Shown one piece after another: positions 51,253 to 60,252 of a stretch of 64,000 nucleotides of DNA. The stretch spans positions 372,001-436,000 of the forward strand of contig NZ_JAKZAL010000001.1 in the NCBI RefSeq assembly GCF_022538115.1, written 5' to 3'. This stretch comes from Cognataquiflexum rubidum (GTDB taxonomy: Bacteria; Bacteroidota; Bacteroidia; Cytophagales; Cyclobacteriaceae). The position numbers and the translations under genes were made by a program. Under the pieces are notes generated by a model that saw only the letters and a program-made list of their open reading frames with translations, was not told the DNA's origin and ran no database searches. Each line of letters opens with the position of its first letter. The first letter of the stretch is position 1.

Positions 51253-51638
51253 TCCCTTAAAATAGTGATTTTTTCAATCCAATTTATGGCAAATTCCCGA
51301 TTACAAGTTCTGTAGAATTCTTTTTTATAATCATCATACCTTGCGGCCAAATTAAAGCTCGTGATTTCATCCAACCAATCCGAATATTCAACATCAATAT
51401 CCAATCCACTAAGCTCTGCCAATCTAAATAAATTATGGGTAAACGGAGGATGATTCTTATGTTTCTTTACGTAATAAGATTTTAAGATTTTTTCAACTGA
51501 AATATGTCCTAAAAACAAAGACCAATGATAAGTCTTTGACTCGAACAACTTTTTCATTGTTTCAAAATCTTCATTAGAAGTTTCTATCCAATGTGAAACA
51601 ATTTTATCATAATCTTTGATTTCTTCTTTTTTACCCAT
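51231..51638 (-). CDS. HEPN domain protein, probable toxin of the MNT pair
   Basis: 135-residue all-helical HEPN protein. The pattern HWSLFLGHISVEKILKSYYV, then THNLFRLAE and ARYDDYKKEF, matches the PF05168-type HEPN group. The catalytic R-x4-6-H motif seen in HepT RNases is not apparent, so activity as an RNase is unproved. It is the first gene of a two-gene unit with the MNT gene. An exact -7 box (TAGATTTG) ends five bases before its ATG. Confidence 0.82.
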   Translation of the reverse strand: MGKKEEIKDYDKIVSHWIETSNEDFETMKKLFESKTYHWSLFLGHISVEKILKSYYVKKHKNHPPFTHNLFRLAELSGLDIDVEYSDWLDEITSFNLAARYDDYKKEFYRTCNREFAINWIEKITILREWIGRKL

Positions 51639-51643
51639 CTAGA

Positions 51644-51651
51644 CAAATCTA
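51644..51651 (-). promoter_or_regulatory. -7 box abutting the HEPN start codon
   Basis: TAGATTTG on the minus strand with only five bases before the ATG at 51638, pointing to a nearly leaderless toxin-antitoxin mRNA. Confidence 0.5.
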
Positions 51652-51760
51652 AAAAAATCAACCTAGATCACCTCCAAACTGAAATGAATTATTTCAACCC
51701 AAAAATATTTTTAAATTGGATCTCTGATAGCCTCCAATGAATCCAAAACTGATTTTAAAT

Positions 51761-53890
51761 ATGAAACTTCCCAAAATACCATTATCCCTAATTCTAAGTT
51801 TTTTTCTCCTTTCTTGTTCGGAATCCGACCCCTACAAGCACCTCGATTACTCGGGTTGGGAGACTTTTGGAGGAACAAAAGACGCTGCACGTTACTCTTC
51901 GCTTGATCAGGTCAATAAAGAGAATGTCAAAAATCTGGAAGTTGCATGGACCTACAATACTTCGGATTCTACCGCCCGGTCACAAATCCAATGTCAGCCC
52001 ATCGTGGTCAACGGCATCCTTTATGCGACAAGTCCGCAAGTGAATGTTTTTGCGCTGGATGCGGCCTCCGGCAAATTGCTTTGGAGATTCAATCCCTTTC
52101 AGATGCTCGGTGGAAAAAACTCCTGGGCTGGAACAAACCGCGGGGTGACGTATTGGGAAGAGGGAGAAGACAAGCGGATCCTTTTTGCAGCAGGAAATTG
52201 GCTCATGGCATTGAATGCAGTAGATGGAAGGCCGATTATGGATTTTGGAGATGGGGGAAAAGTGGATTTACAAAAAGAACTTGATACGGATCTGGAGGAA
52301 TTTTTGATCACCTCCAATACACCGGGAATAGTATATAAAGACAAACTGATCTTGGGCATGCGGCTTTCGGAAGGATTGGATGCCGCGCCTGGGCACATTC
52401 GTGCATACAACATCAAAACAGGAAAGCGGGAATGGATTTTCCATACCATTCCGCATCCTGGAGAATTTGGCAATGATACCTGGCAGGAAGAATACCGGGA
52501 GTTGATCGGTGGAGCCAACAACTGGGCAGGAATGAGTTTGGATGAAGAAAGAGGAATCGTATATGTTCCTACGGGTTCGGCGACTTATGATTTTTGGGGA
52601 GGATACAGGCATGGTCAAAATCTTTTTGCCAATTCCCTTATCGCTTTGGATGCCAATACCGGTCAGCGGATCTGGCATTTTCAGGCTGTCCACCATGACA
52701 TCTGGGACAGGGATTTCCCTGCCAATCCAAACTTAATCAGGATCAAAAAAGACGGGAATTGGCTAGATGCCGTCGCACAGACATCCAAACAGGGTTATGT
52801 CTATACTTTCGACAGGGTTACCGGCGAACCGGTTTGGCCTATAGAAGAACGGGAAGTTCCCCAAACCGAAATCCCCGGCGACCAAAGTTGGCCTACACAG
52901 CCGCATCCGACTTTCCCTGAACCATATATGAGAATGGTATATGAAGAAAAAGACATCCTGAACCTCACTCCCGAGTGGGAACAGGATATCCGCAAAAAGC
53001 TCGAGAATGTGAAATACGGCCACATGTGGCTACCTCCCAGCGATCAACATGGTATTGTGCTCTTCCCAGGAATGGATGGCGGTGCAGAGTGGGGAGGTTC
53101 CTCATTTGACCCGCATACACAGACCATGTATGTCAATGCCAATCAGATTCCATGGGTGATCCGGATGACTGCTAACCCAAAATTTGAAAATGTCGGTCAG
53201 GGCATTTATGTGAATTATTGCGCCAATTGCCATGGCATGTCAAGAAAAGGGAATCCTCCTACCATGCCGGCTATTGAAAACCTGAAGGCAAAATATACCA
53301 ATGCAACACTTTCTGATCTTTTGAAAAGTGGAAAAGGAGCCATGCCTGCATTTGCCCATATCCCTGAGACAGACAGAAAGTTGTTGGTAGATTACCTGAT
53401 GGGGATCGAAGAAAATGCTGACGCAGAAAAGAAAGAACTCGAAGGCGGTAAAGAAAAACTCAATCCTCAATACTATATGAATGGCTATTCCAGGTTATTG
53501 ACCGAGGATGGCTATCCTGGCATCAATCCCCCTTGGGGCACGTTGACGGCCATTGACATGAATACCGGCAGGATAAAATGGCAATCTGTTTTGGGAGAAT
53601 TTGACGAACTGACCGCAAAAGGAATCCCTCCGACCGGCACAGAAAATTATGGAGGCCCAGTCACGACCGCCGGTGGTTTGGTCTTTATCGCCGCGACCAA
53701 AGATGAGAAAATCAGGGCATTTGACAAGGATACGGGGAAAGTCCTTTGGGAAGCCAAACTTCCAGCCGCGGGCCATGCGACTCCTGCTGTCTATGAGAAA
53801 AACGGCAAACAATACCTCGTAATCGCCTGTGGGGGTGGCAAAGGAACAAAATCAGGCGATGCTTACGTGGCTTTTGCTTTACCGGACTAA
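51761..53890 (+). CDS. PQQ-dependent dehydrogenase lipoprotein with inserted cytochrome c domain
   Basis: 709 residues from ATG 51761 (an ATG 24 bp upstream is also possible), with a lipoprotein signal ending FFLLSC (Cys 19). The propeller of a quinoprotein glucose/alcohol dehydrogenase is evident (WETFGGTKDAARYSS, HHDIWDRDFPANP, ALDANTGQRIWHF). A single haem c motif CANCH at 487-491 lies in an insert between the propeller blades, then the last blades resume (GTLTAIDMNTGRIKW, and near the end GHATPAVYEKNGKQYLVIA). This gives intramolecular electron transfer from PQQ to haem. The substrate is unknown, and no PQQ synthesis gene is in this window. Confidence 0.88.
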   Translation: MKLPKIPLSLILSFFLLSCSESDPYKHLDYSGWETFGGTKDAARYSSLDQVNKENVKNLEVAWTYNTSDSTARSQIQCQPIVVNGILYATSPQVNVFALDAASGKLLWRFNPFQMLGGKNSWAGTNRGVTYWEEGEDKRILFAAGNWLMALNAVDGRPIMDFGDGGKVDLQKELDTDLEEFLITSNTPGIVYKDKLILGMRLSEGLDAAPGHIRAYNIKTGKREWIFHTIPHPGEFGNDTWQEEYRELIGGANNWAGMSLDEERGIVYVPTGSATYDFWGGYRHGQNLFANSLIALDANTGQRIWHFQAVHHDIWDRDFPANPNLIRIKKDGNWLDAVAQTSKQGYVYTFDRVTGEPVWPIEEREVPQTEIPGDQSWPTQPHPTFPEPYMRMVYEEKDILNLTPEWEQDIRKKLENVKYGHMWLPPSDQHGIVLFPGMDGGAEWGGSSFDPHTQTMYVNANQIPWVIRMTANPKFENVGQGIYVNYCANCHGMSRKGNPPTMPAIENLKAKYTNATLSDLLKSGKGAMPAFAHIPETDRKLLVDYLMGIEENADAEKKELEGGKEKLNPQYYMNGYSRLLTEDGYPGINPPWGTLTAIDMNTGRIKWQSVLGEFDELTAKGIPPTGTENYGGPVTTAGGLVFIAATKDEKIRAFDKDTGKVLWEAKLPAAGHATPAVYEKNGKQYLVIACGGGKGTKSGDAYVAFALPD

Positions 53891-53911
53891 TAGATACCAA
53901 AGAAAAAAATT

Positions 53912-53956
53912 CGGACCGGCTTGGGAGATCAAGACCGGTCCGACTTTAAATTTTTC
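53912..53956 (+). terminator. Terminator of the PQQ dehydrogenase gene
   Basis: CGGACCGG pairs with CCGGTCCG, with an inner CTTG/CAAG stem, followed by a weak A/T-rich tail. Stable, but the T run is broken. Confidence 0.6.
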
Positions 53957-54001
53957 AGATTTATGATTATGTACAGGCAAAATTCAGGCCTTCTCCATTT
54001 C

Positions 54002-54319
54002 TTATTTTTTTCCCAAAAGGGTTTTTACTCCTTCTACCAATTGCTTGATACCCTCTTTAAAATGTTCTTTTGATTCACTCAGGTTGGGTTCGAATTCCTC
54101 CTTTTTTTCTTGGTAAAGCTGTTCGACCTTTTCTTTCCCTTTTTTGAATTCGGCTTCAAGGGTAGTTCTTTTTTCCTTCAGGTCATCGATCTTTTTTTCG
54201 ATTTCGTCTTTTGCTTCACCACCGGCTTGGGTTCCTTTTTCAATTAATTCCTCTATTTTAGTACCTATGTCCTGAAGAATAGATTCTACTTCTTCAAATC
54301 CTGTTTTTTTGGCTTCCAT
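54002..54319 (-). CDS. Small coiled-coil protein of unknown function
   Basis: 105 residues, almost all helical and strongly charged, with heptad-like patterns (VESILQDIGTKIEELIEKG, KVEQLYQEKKEEFEP). It resembles small stress- or phasin-like proteins but no named family is claimed. It is convergent with the PQQ dehydrogenase gene and divergent from the next gene, 33 bp away. Confidence 0.6.
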   Translation of the reverse strand: MEAKKTGFEEVESILQDIGTKIEELIEKGTQAGGEAKDEIEKKIDDLKEKRTTLEAEFKKGKEKVEQLYQEKKEEFEPNLSESKEHFKEGIKQLVEGVKTLLGKK

Positions 54320-54352
54320 AATGGTGTTGTTTGATTAAATATAAAAAATACA

Positions 54353-55021
54353 ATGGTCTCGAATATACTAACTAAGCTACAAACTACCAGCAAACTCAAA
54401 TATAATTTGTTTGAAATGACAGGAAACCTGTTCTTGGATTTGGAAAATATCTGTGAACAGCTGGCAAAAGAAATTATCGAGGCCAATACAGAAGAAAATC
54501 AGATTCCAATCAAAGTCGAAAGGACCAATGCATTTGAGTTTATATTCAGAATCGGTGGAGATGCACTCATTTTCATCTTGCAGAGCAATATCGTCAGGTT
54601 ACCGGATGAAAACTACCTCAGCAAATCCAAGTATCTGAAAGATGATGTCACCCTTCGGTATTTTGGGCAGATTCTTATCTATAACTTTTTAAGTGATACG
54701 ATAGAATTTGGAAGATTGGATGACCCGGGGTACCTGATAGGAAGGGTTCTCCTCAACAGGGAAAATAAATTCTTTCTCGAAGGGGACAGGAAGATCGTTT
54801 TCAATTTCCCCGAACTCAAAGAAAACACTGTAAATCCGGATAAAATGAGGGATTTCGTAGAGCAGTTGGTCGTTTCAGCTTTGGACAATGACCTGTTGGC
54901 ACCTGCATTTGGCGACATCATGGTGATTACTTATCAGCAAAAGATCGAACATATATCAGGCTTGGGAAATCCACAAAAAATTGGTTTCGATTTTTTTGCC
55001 AAAAACAAAGAAAAGGGATAA
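54353..55021 (+). CDS. Conserved-looking hypothetical protein
   Basis: 222 residues with no signal peptide, membrane segment or recognised motif. The middle is beta-rich (FEFIFRIGGDALIFILQSNI, VTLRYFGQILIYNFL). Its stop codon is directly followed by the stop of the convergent ABC exporter gene, with no base in between. A cytoplasmic role is likely; function unknown. Confidence 0.6.
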   Translation: MVSNILTKLQTTSKLKYNLFEMTGNLFLDLENICEQLAKEIIEANTEENQIPIKVERTNAFEFIFRIGGDALIFILQSNIVRLPDENYLSKSKYLKDDVTLRYFGQILIYNFLSDTIEFGRLDDPGYLIGRVLLNRENKFFLEGDRKIVFNFPELKENTVNPDKMRDFVEQLVVSALDNDLLAPAFGDIMVITYQQKIEHISGLGNPQKIGFDFFAKNKEKG

Positions 55022-56812
55022 TTACTCCTCTACAATATCTACCGATTGGGTCTGCTTTTCATACAGATCAGCATATACGCCTTTGAGGTTCAACAGGTAA
55101 TCATGAGAACCCTGCTCGACCATTTTCCCATCATCGAGCACTATGATTTTGTCGGCAAGCTTGGCAGAAGATACTCTATGCGAGATAATGATGGAAGTTC
55201 TGTTTTCCATAATTGTCTTCAGGGAATTCAAAATCGCATTTTCTGTTTTGGTGTCCACCGCCGACAGACAATCATCGAGCAACAAGATGCTTGGTTCCTT
55301 GGCAATCGCCCTTGCGATAGAAACTCTTTGTTTCTGACCTCCGGAAAGCGTAATGCCTCTTTCCCCAAGTTTGGTCTCAAACCCTTGCGGAAAATCAATG
55401 ATATTGTCATAGACATCGGCATCTTTGGCCGCTTTTTCTACTTTGCCTTCGGCTATGGTATCCAATCCAAACCCGATATTGTTGGCAATGCTGTCACTGA
55501 ATAGAAAAACATCCTGAGGAACATAACCGATCTGCCTTCTTAAGGAAGCGACATCGTATGCCTTGATGTCTTTTTTGTCAATCAATATTTTGCCCTCCGT
55601 TGCGTCATACATTCTCATGAGGAGGTTAGCAATCGTGGACTTCCCTGAACCGGTAGTGCCGATAATAGCCAAAGACTCTCCTGAATCAATCGAAAAACTC
55701 AATTTGTCCAATGCTTTTATCCCCGACTCAGGATATACAAAACTTAAATTTTTGACTTCGATGTCTCCTTTGATTTCATCTATAAGGTGTTCCGTGCTGA
55801 GGATATCATTATTTTCGTCCATAAACTCATTGATCCTCGTTTGAGAAGCCGCTGCACGCTGGATGATACTGGTCACCCAACCCAAAGAGGTCACCGGCCA
55901 AGTCAGGATATTGACATAAAGGATAAATTCTGCGATGACACCATATCCAATCGTCCCTTCTATGACCTGCATACCTCCTACGTAAACGGTAATCAGCGTA
56001 CTGATACCAATTAAACCCATGATCAAGGGAAAGAACAGGGAATTGACCATGACCAAGTCGATCGACTTGTCTTTATAATCTTCACTTGCTTTGGTAAATT
56101 GGGCGGTACTGTCCTCTTCCCTCACAAAAGCCTTGATGACTCTGATTCCGGAAAAAGCTTCCTGAACAAACGTACTCAGTCCAGAAAGGCTCCTTTGGAT
56201 TTTTTCAGAACGTTCGTTGATCAGGTTGTTGACATAATAGATACTGATAGAAAGGATCGGCAAAGGCAACAGCGAATAAATCGTCAGTTCTACATTGACC
56301 GTGAGCATGTAACCGATCACCATCGGGAACAAAAATAAAAGTGTCATTCCGTACATGATTGCCGGACCGAGGTACATCCTCACCCTGCTTACATCTTCCG
56401 TTATCCTCGCCATGAGGTCGCCAGTGCTGTTTTTGCGGTAAAAACTCAAAGGAAGGGTTTGGTAGTGTTCGAATATTTCATTTTTCATGTCGTACTCCAC
56501 TAGCCTCGACATGATGATGATAGTCTGACGGATCAGAAAAAGAAAAAATCCCCTCAACAGCGCCATCACCAAAATCAGAACCCCAAAAATAAATACGAAT
56601 TTCATGAATTGGCTACGGGCCACAGTGGCCAATTCCCCATCGGCAAAAACCTGATAAAAGGCAAAACTCTCCACCACATAATCTATGGCAATTCTTACCA
56701 GCTGGGCAGGAATAATTACAAAAACATTGGAAATGATGGTAAATAAGATACCCATCAGAAGATATCCCTTATATTTTACAAAATATTTATTGAGGTGCCA
56801 AAGTGATTTCAC
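55022..56812 (-). CDS. ABC exporter half-transporter (membrane plus ATPase domain)
   Basis: 596-residue fused permease-ATPase of the type I exporter kind. Six membrane helices fill residues 15-310; the ATPase domain has Walker A GTTGSGKST, Q-loop IGYVPQDVFLF, signature LSGGQKQR and H-loop SHRVSSA. The Walker B reads ILLLDDCLSAVD, so the catalytic Glu is replaced by Asp, as in the degenerate half of heterodimeric exporters. No second half lies next to it. The start is GTG at 56812. Substrate unknown; lipid or drug export is the usual role. Confidence 0.9.
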   Translation of the reverse strand: MKSLWHLNKYFVKYKGYLLMGILFTIISNVFVIIPAQLVRIAIDYVVESFAFYQVFADGELATVARSQFMKFVFIFGVLILVMALLRGFFLFLIRQTIIIMSRLVEYDMKNEIFEHYQTLPLSFYRKNSTGDLMARITEDVSRVRMYLGPAIMYGMTLLFLFPMVIGYMLTVNVELTIYSLLPLPILSISIYYVNNLINERSEKIQRSLSGLSTFVQEAFSGIRVIKAFVREEDSTAQFTKASEDYKDKSIDLVMVNSLFFPLIMGLIGISTLITVYVGGMQVIEGTIGYGVIAEFILYVNILTWPVTSLGWVTSIIQRAAASQTRINEFMDENNDILSTEHLIDEIKGDIEVKNLSFVYPESGIKALDKLSFSIDSGESLAIIGTTGSGKSTIANLLMRMYDATEGKILIDKKDIKAYDVASLRRQIGYVPQDVFLFSDSIANNIGFGLDTIAEGKVEKAAKDADVYDNIIDFPQGFETKLGERGITLSGGQKQRVSIARAIAKEPSILLLDDCLSAVDTKTENAILNSLKTIMENRTSIIISHRVSSAKLADKIIVLDDGKMVEQGSHDYLLNLKGVYADLYEKQTQSVDIVEE

Positions 56813-56890
56813 GAAAGAAAAATTTTTAAAACTCTTGATTTGTTTTATAATACTCTTTTAATTGCGCTAGAAAACCTCATTCAAAATATA

Positions 56891-56898
56891 TAATTTTG
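56891..56898 (+). promoter_or_regulatory. -7 box upstream of leucine dehydrogenase
   Basis: TAATTTTG matches TAnnTTTG exactly, about 59 bp upstream of the start codon at 56957. The -33 box is unclear. Confidence 0.45.
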
Positions 56899-56956
56899 TC
56901 CTGCGTTTTTCAAACATCAATCCCAAATATAACACATTAAAAAATTCCAAGTTCAA

Positions 56957-58057
56957 ATGCTAGAGATTAAAACTGAGGAAAAAGTGAGGGAAGGCTCCAT
57001 ATATGGACAGATTACTTCTCTCGGCCACGAGCAACTGGTCGTATGCTATGACGAGCCTACAGGCTTAAAAGCAATCATTGCCATCCACAATACAGTATTG
57101 GGACCAGCCCTTGGTGGCACAAGGATGTGGAATTATGCTTCCGAAGCAGAAGCCATCACAGATGTGTTGAGACTTTCAAGAGGGATGACCTTCAAAGCGG
57201 CCATTTCAGGACTCAATATCGGAGGAGGCAAGGCTGTTTTGATCGGAGATCCAAAATTGAAAAATGAAGCCTATCTCCGAAGATTCGGTAGGTTTATCAA
57301 TAGTCTAGGCGGAAGATACATCACCGCAGAAGATGTCAATATGAAAACCAGCGATATGGAATATATCGCCATGGAGACGAAATATGTAACCGGTTTGCCT
57401 GAGGTTAGAGGCGGAGGAGGCGATCCATCGCCTGTCACGGCTTATGGCACGTACCTGGGTATGAAGGCCGCGGCCAAAAAAGCTTACGGTTCGGACAGCC
57501 TGGAAGGGAAAAAAATCGCTGTCCAAGGAATCGGACAAGTTGGGAAATACTTGGTGGAATATCTTATGAAGGAGAAGGCACAGGTATTTATCACAGATAT
57601 TTTCGAAGATAGATTGAAGCAAGTATCCAAAGAAACCGGAGCTACCGTGGTGGACCCAAATGTCATCTATGATTTAGACATGGACATCTATGCGCCATGT
57701 GCATTGGGAGCGACCGTCAATGATCAGACTATAGATAGACTAAAATGCCGTGTAATCGCAGGGGCAGCCAACAACCAACTTCAGGATGAAGCGGTCCATG
57801 GAAAATTACTTTTAGAAAAAGGAATTACCTATGCCCCTGATTTCTTGATCAATGCAGGTGGATTGATCAATGTTTATGCGGAATTTGTGGGTGGATATAA
57901 CAGAGACCTCACTTATAAGCATGCAGAAAAAATTTACGATATCTGCACATCCATCCTGGATAAATCTGAAAGAGAAAACATTCCTTCCCAACAGGCCGCA
58001 ACCGAGATGGCTTGGAACAGGATCGAAGCGATGGGCAAAGTAAAATTGCCATATTGA
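56957..58057 (+). CDS. Leucine dehydrogenase family (Glu/Leu/Phe/Val dehydrogenase)
   Basis: 366-residue NAD-dependent amino acid dehydrogenase that deaminates branched-chain amino acids. The catalytic Lys is in GLNIGGGKAVLIGDP and the Asp in ITAEDVNMKTSDM; the Rossmann motif is VQGIGQVGKYLVEYL. The length is that of leucine/valine dehydrogenases rather than glutamate dehydrogenases (about 420-450). It is monocistronic with its own promoter and a strong terminator. Confidence 0.92.
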   Translation: MLEIKTEEKVREGSIYGQITSLGHEQLVVCYDEPTGLKAIIAIHNTVLGPALGGTRMWNYASEAEAITDVLRLSRGMTFKAAISGLNIGGGKAVLIGDPKLKNEAYLRRFGRFINSLGGRYITAEDVNMKTSDMEYIAMETKYVTGLPEVRGGGGDPSPVTAYGTYLGMKAAAKKAYGSDSLEGKKIAVQGIGQVGKYLVEYLMKEKAQVFITDIFEDRLKQVSKETGATVVDPNVIYDLDMDIYAPCALGATVNDQTIDRLKCRVIAGAANNQLQDEAVHGKLLLEKGITYAPDFLINAGGLINVYAEFVGGYNRDLTYKHAEKIYDICTSILDKSERENIPSQQAATEMAWNRIEAMGKVKLPY

Positions 58058-58075
58058 TAAAATTTCACAAAAAAG

Positions 58076-58118
58076 CCACCTGATCTTTCAAACTTTGAAC
58101 CGAATCAGGTGGTTTTTT
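58076..58118 (+). terminator. Rho-independent terminator after leucine dehydrogenase
   Basis: CCACCTGAT (58076-58084) pairs with ATCAGGTGG (58104-58112), followed by six T. An upstream A run makes it bidirectional. Confidence 0.85.
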
Positions 58119-58197
58119 GTATCCATTGAGGTTAATATCCCATTCAATCCTTAACCTTACCCAAATTGAATTATATTTACGTTCTTTTATTTCAGGT

Positions 58198-59382
58198 ATG
58201 TTAAACAGACGAATACTTAGGGTCAAGGCTTTCCAAAACCTTTATGCCTACGAACAGTGCAGGGCTTCCAACTTCAATCTTGCCAAAGATCAAATCAAAG
58301 AGGCTTTCCTGCCTGATCTTAACAGTATGGAGGTGCAAGACAAAAACCTGTTGAGAAAAGAGTCCGGCATCACGACCGAGATTTTTGTCAACAACCTGAA
58401 TACCGATACCCTGACCTCAAAAAGTGATACCAACGAACGGATTCTCAAAGAGGCAAGACGTGCTATCCACTTTTACCATTCTTCCAACAAAAAGGATTTT
58501 GATTTTCTGGCTAAAAACATGGTGGCTTCGGCCGAAAGACTTCCGCAGTTGTATCTCTATTCCATAGAATTACTCCTTGCTTTTGCAGACCATGTTTCTG
58601 CTGAGGCCGACAAGAAAAAAAGATATGCAACTGAAAAAATCTCTTTTAACGAAGGGGACTTGAATTTTGCTAAAAATAAGATCTTACTTAAGATCAAAAA
58701 TTCCACCGAATACAAATCCGCCATTACCCGACAGCACGTCAATATCGGGGAACTGGAACTGGAAATCAAAGAATGGTTCAGAGATTATGTAAAGCCATTG
58801 GAGGCTTATCAGAACTATATCAAAATCGCGGAACCAACTTTAGAAGAAGACTTTGAAATCACAGACGAGATTTTGAAGAAAGTGATTTTTAAAACCGAAG
58901 CTATCTTGAATTTCTTTTCTGAAAAAGATTTTAATTGGACCGAAAACAAGCCTATCGTACGCAGCTTGGCATCCAAAGTGCTTAAGAATGTCAAAGACCA
59001 ATATGATTCCTCGGAGGAAGTACTACCCGAAATCGCCATCAACTGGGAGGATGACAAGGAATTTTTCCAAAATATCTTTAACTTGACCGTTGCAAATGAC
59101 GACATCAACAAGGAATTGATATCCAAAAAAACGCAAAACTGGGACATCGAAAGGGTAGCCCAAACAGATAAAATCATTATCTCCATGGCCCTGACGGAAA
59201 TGAAAAATTTTCCAAGTATCCCGGTCAAAGTGAGTATTAACGAATATATTGACATTTCAAAAACCTACAGTACCCCCAAAAGCAAGCAATTTGTAAATGG
59301 ACTTTTGGATGTTTTGTCAAAGGAATTAACAGAAAACGGAGAAATCCGTAAAAGTGGTAGAGGACTACTGGACAACAAATAA
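58198..59382 (+). CDS. nusB: Transcription antitermination factor NusB, long form
   Basis: 394-residue NusB, longer than the usual 140-160 because of an N-terminal extension common in this phylum. It begins MLNRRILRVKAFQNLYAYEQ, the NusB-type start; upstream in-frame codons belong to the spacer after the terminator. The C-terminal all-helical NusB domain is visible in TQNWDIERVAQTDKIIISMA and VSINEYIDISKTYSTPKSKQ. It acts with NusE/S10 on rRNA operon boxA. First gene of a compact run of six. Confidence 0.92.
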   Translation: MLNRRILRVKAFQNLYAYEQCRASNFNLAKDQIKEAFLPDLNSMEVQDKNLLRKESGITTEIFVNNLNTDTLTSKSDTNERILKEARRAIHFYHSSNKKDFDFLAKNMVASAERLPQLYLYSIELLLAFADHVSAEADKKKRYATEKISFNEGDLNFAKNKILLKIKNSTEYKSAITRQHVNIGELELEIKEWFRDYVKPLEAYQNYIKIAEPTLEEDFEITDEILKKVIFKTEAILNFFSEKDFNWTENKPIVRSLASKVLKNVKDQYDSSEEVLPEIAINWEDDKEFFQNIFNLTVANDDINKELISKKTQNWDIERVAQTDKIIISMALTEMKNFPSIPVKVSINEYIDISKTYSTPKSKQFVNGLLDVLSKELTENGEIRKSGRGLLDNK

Positions 59383-59394
59383 AATATCAAAACA

Positions 59395-59697
59395 ATGAGC
59401 AAAAATTCAAACGCATGGATTGCATTACTTGTCGGAACAAGCATAGGTGCAGCCTTAGGGATTTTGTTTGCTCCCGATACAGGTAAAAACACGAGGGACA
59501 AACTTTCATATCAGCTCTTCAAATACAAAGAAGAACTGGAAAAACTTATCAATGATTTGATAGATGGAAAAAATCTTCCCCTCAATGAAGCAAAATCAGA
59601 GGGAAACAAAGTAATTTCGGACGCGAAAAACAAAGCAGAGAACTTGCTCAGCGATGTCAATAAACTAATCGAACAAATTAACAGAGAAGCTAATTAA
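59395..59697 (+). CDS. YtxH domain-containing protein
   Basis: 100-residue protein with one N-terminal membrane segment and the YtxH signature GTSIGAALGILFAPDTGKNT, then a helical Lys-rich tail. The family is stress-linked in Gram-positives; role here unknown. It lies 12 bp after nusB. Confidence 0.9.
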   Translation: MSKNSNAWIALLVGTSIGAALGILFAPDTGKNTRDKLSYQLFKYKEELEKLINDLIDGKNLPLNEAKSEGNKVISDAKNKAENLLSDVNKLIEQINREAN

Positions 59698-59709
59698 CCC
59701 CTATTTATT

Positions 59710-60249
59710 ATGAAATATTTCAGATTATCAGCCCTGACACTTGCAGTAGCTTTGATGGCTGCAAGTTGCGAAACAAAAAAAGATGACCAATCAGACAAAA
59801 TCGCTGCATTGGAAGAAAAACTGGCAAAACTTGAAGCAGCACAACCGGTTCCTACCAACGTCACAACGGTGGCTGATGCAGATCCAAGTTCCTTGGGTCA
59901 ATTCAGTTTTTCCGAAATGGAGTTCGACTTTGGCACCATCAATGAAGGAAAAGTTATTGAGCACTTGTTCAAATTTACAAATGAAGGTCAAGCGCCTTTG
60001 GTAATCTCCAACATCACCGCATCATGTGGATGTACAAGTCCTGACTGGACCAAAACTCCTGTAAAACCAGGCGAAGAAGGATTTGTGAAAGTGGTATTCA
60101 ATTCCACAGCCAAAACCGGAACTCAGGCACCTACTGTTACTATTCAGGCTAACACCAACCCTAACGTGACAAGATTGAGATTAAAAGGAAATGTAACACC
60201 AAAGCTGGCTAGTGCCGGTCCTGCCCAATTGGGTCCCGTAAAAAAATAA
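59710..60249 (+). CDS. DUF1573 domain-containing lipoprotein
   Basis: 179 residues; the signal ends in LMAASC (Cys 20) and is followed by a short coiled coil (IAALEEKLAKLEAAQ). The DUF1573 Ig-like domain starts FDFGTINEGKVIEHLFKFTN and has the conserved ITASCGCTSP. Members are periplasmic or surface proteins of unknown role. It is 12 bp after the YtxH gene and 3 bp before yajC. Confidence 0.9.
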   Translation: MKYFRLSALTLAVALMAASCETKKDDQSDKIAALEEKLAKLEAAQPVPTNVTTVADADPSSLGQFSFSEMEFDFGTINEGKVIEHLFKFTNEGQAPLVISNITASCGCTSPDWTKTPVKPGEEGFVKVVFNSTAKTGTQAPTVTIQANTNPNVTRLRLKGNVTPKLASAGPAQLGPVKK

Positions 60250-60252
60250 TTT

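Noticed and set aside
44798-51638. Defence island around the two toxin-antitoxin-like pairs
   Set aside because: Between them lie gcvP and an M28 peptidase, both ordinary core-type genes, and no restriction, CRISPR, or abortive-infection genes were found.
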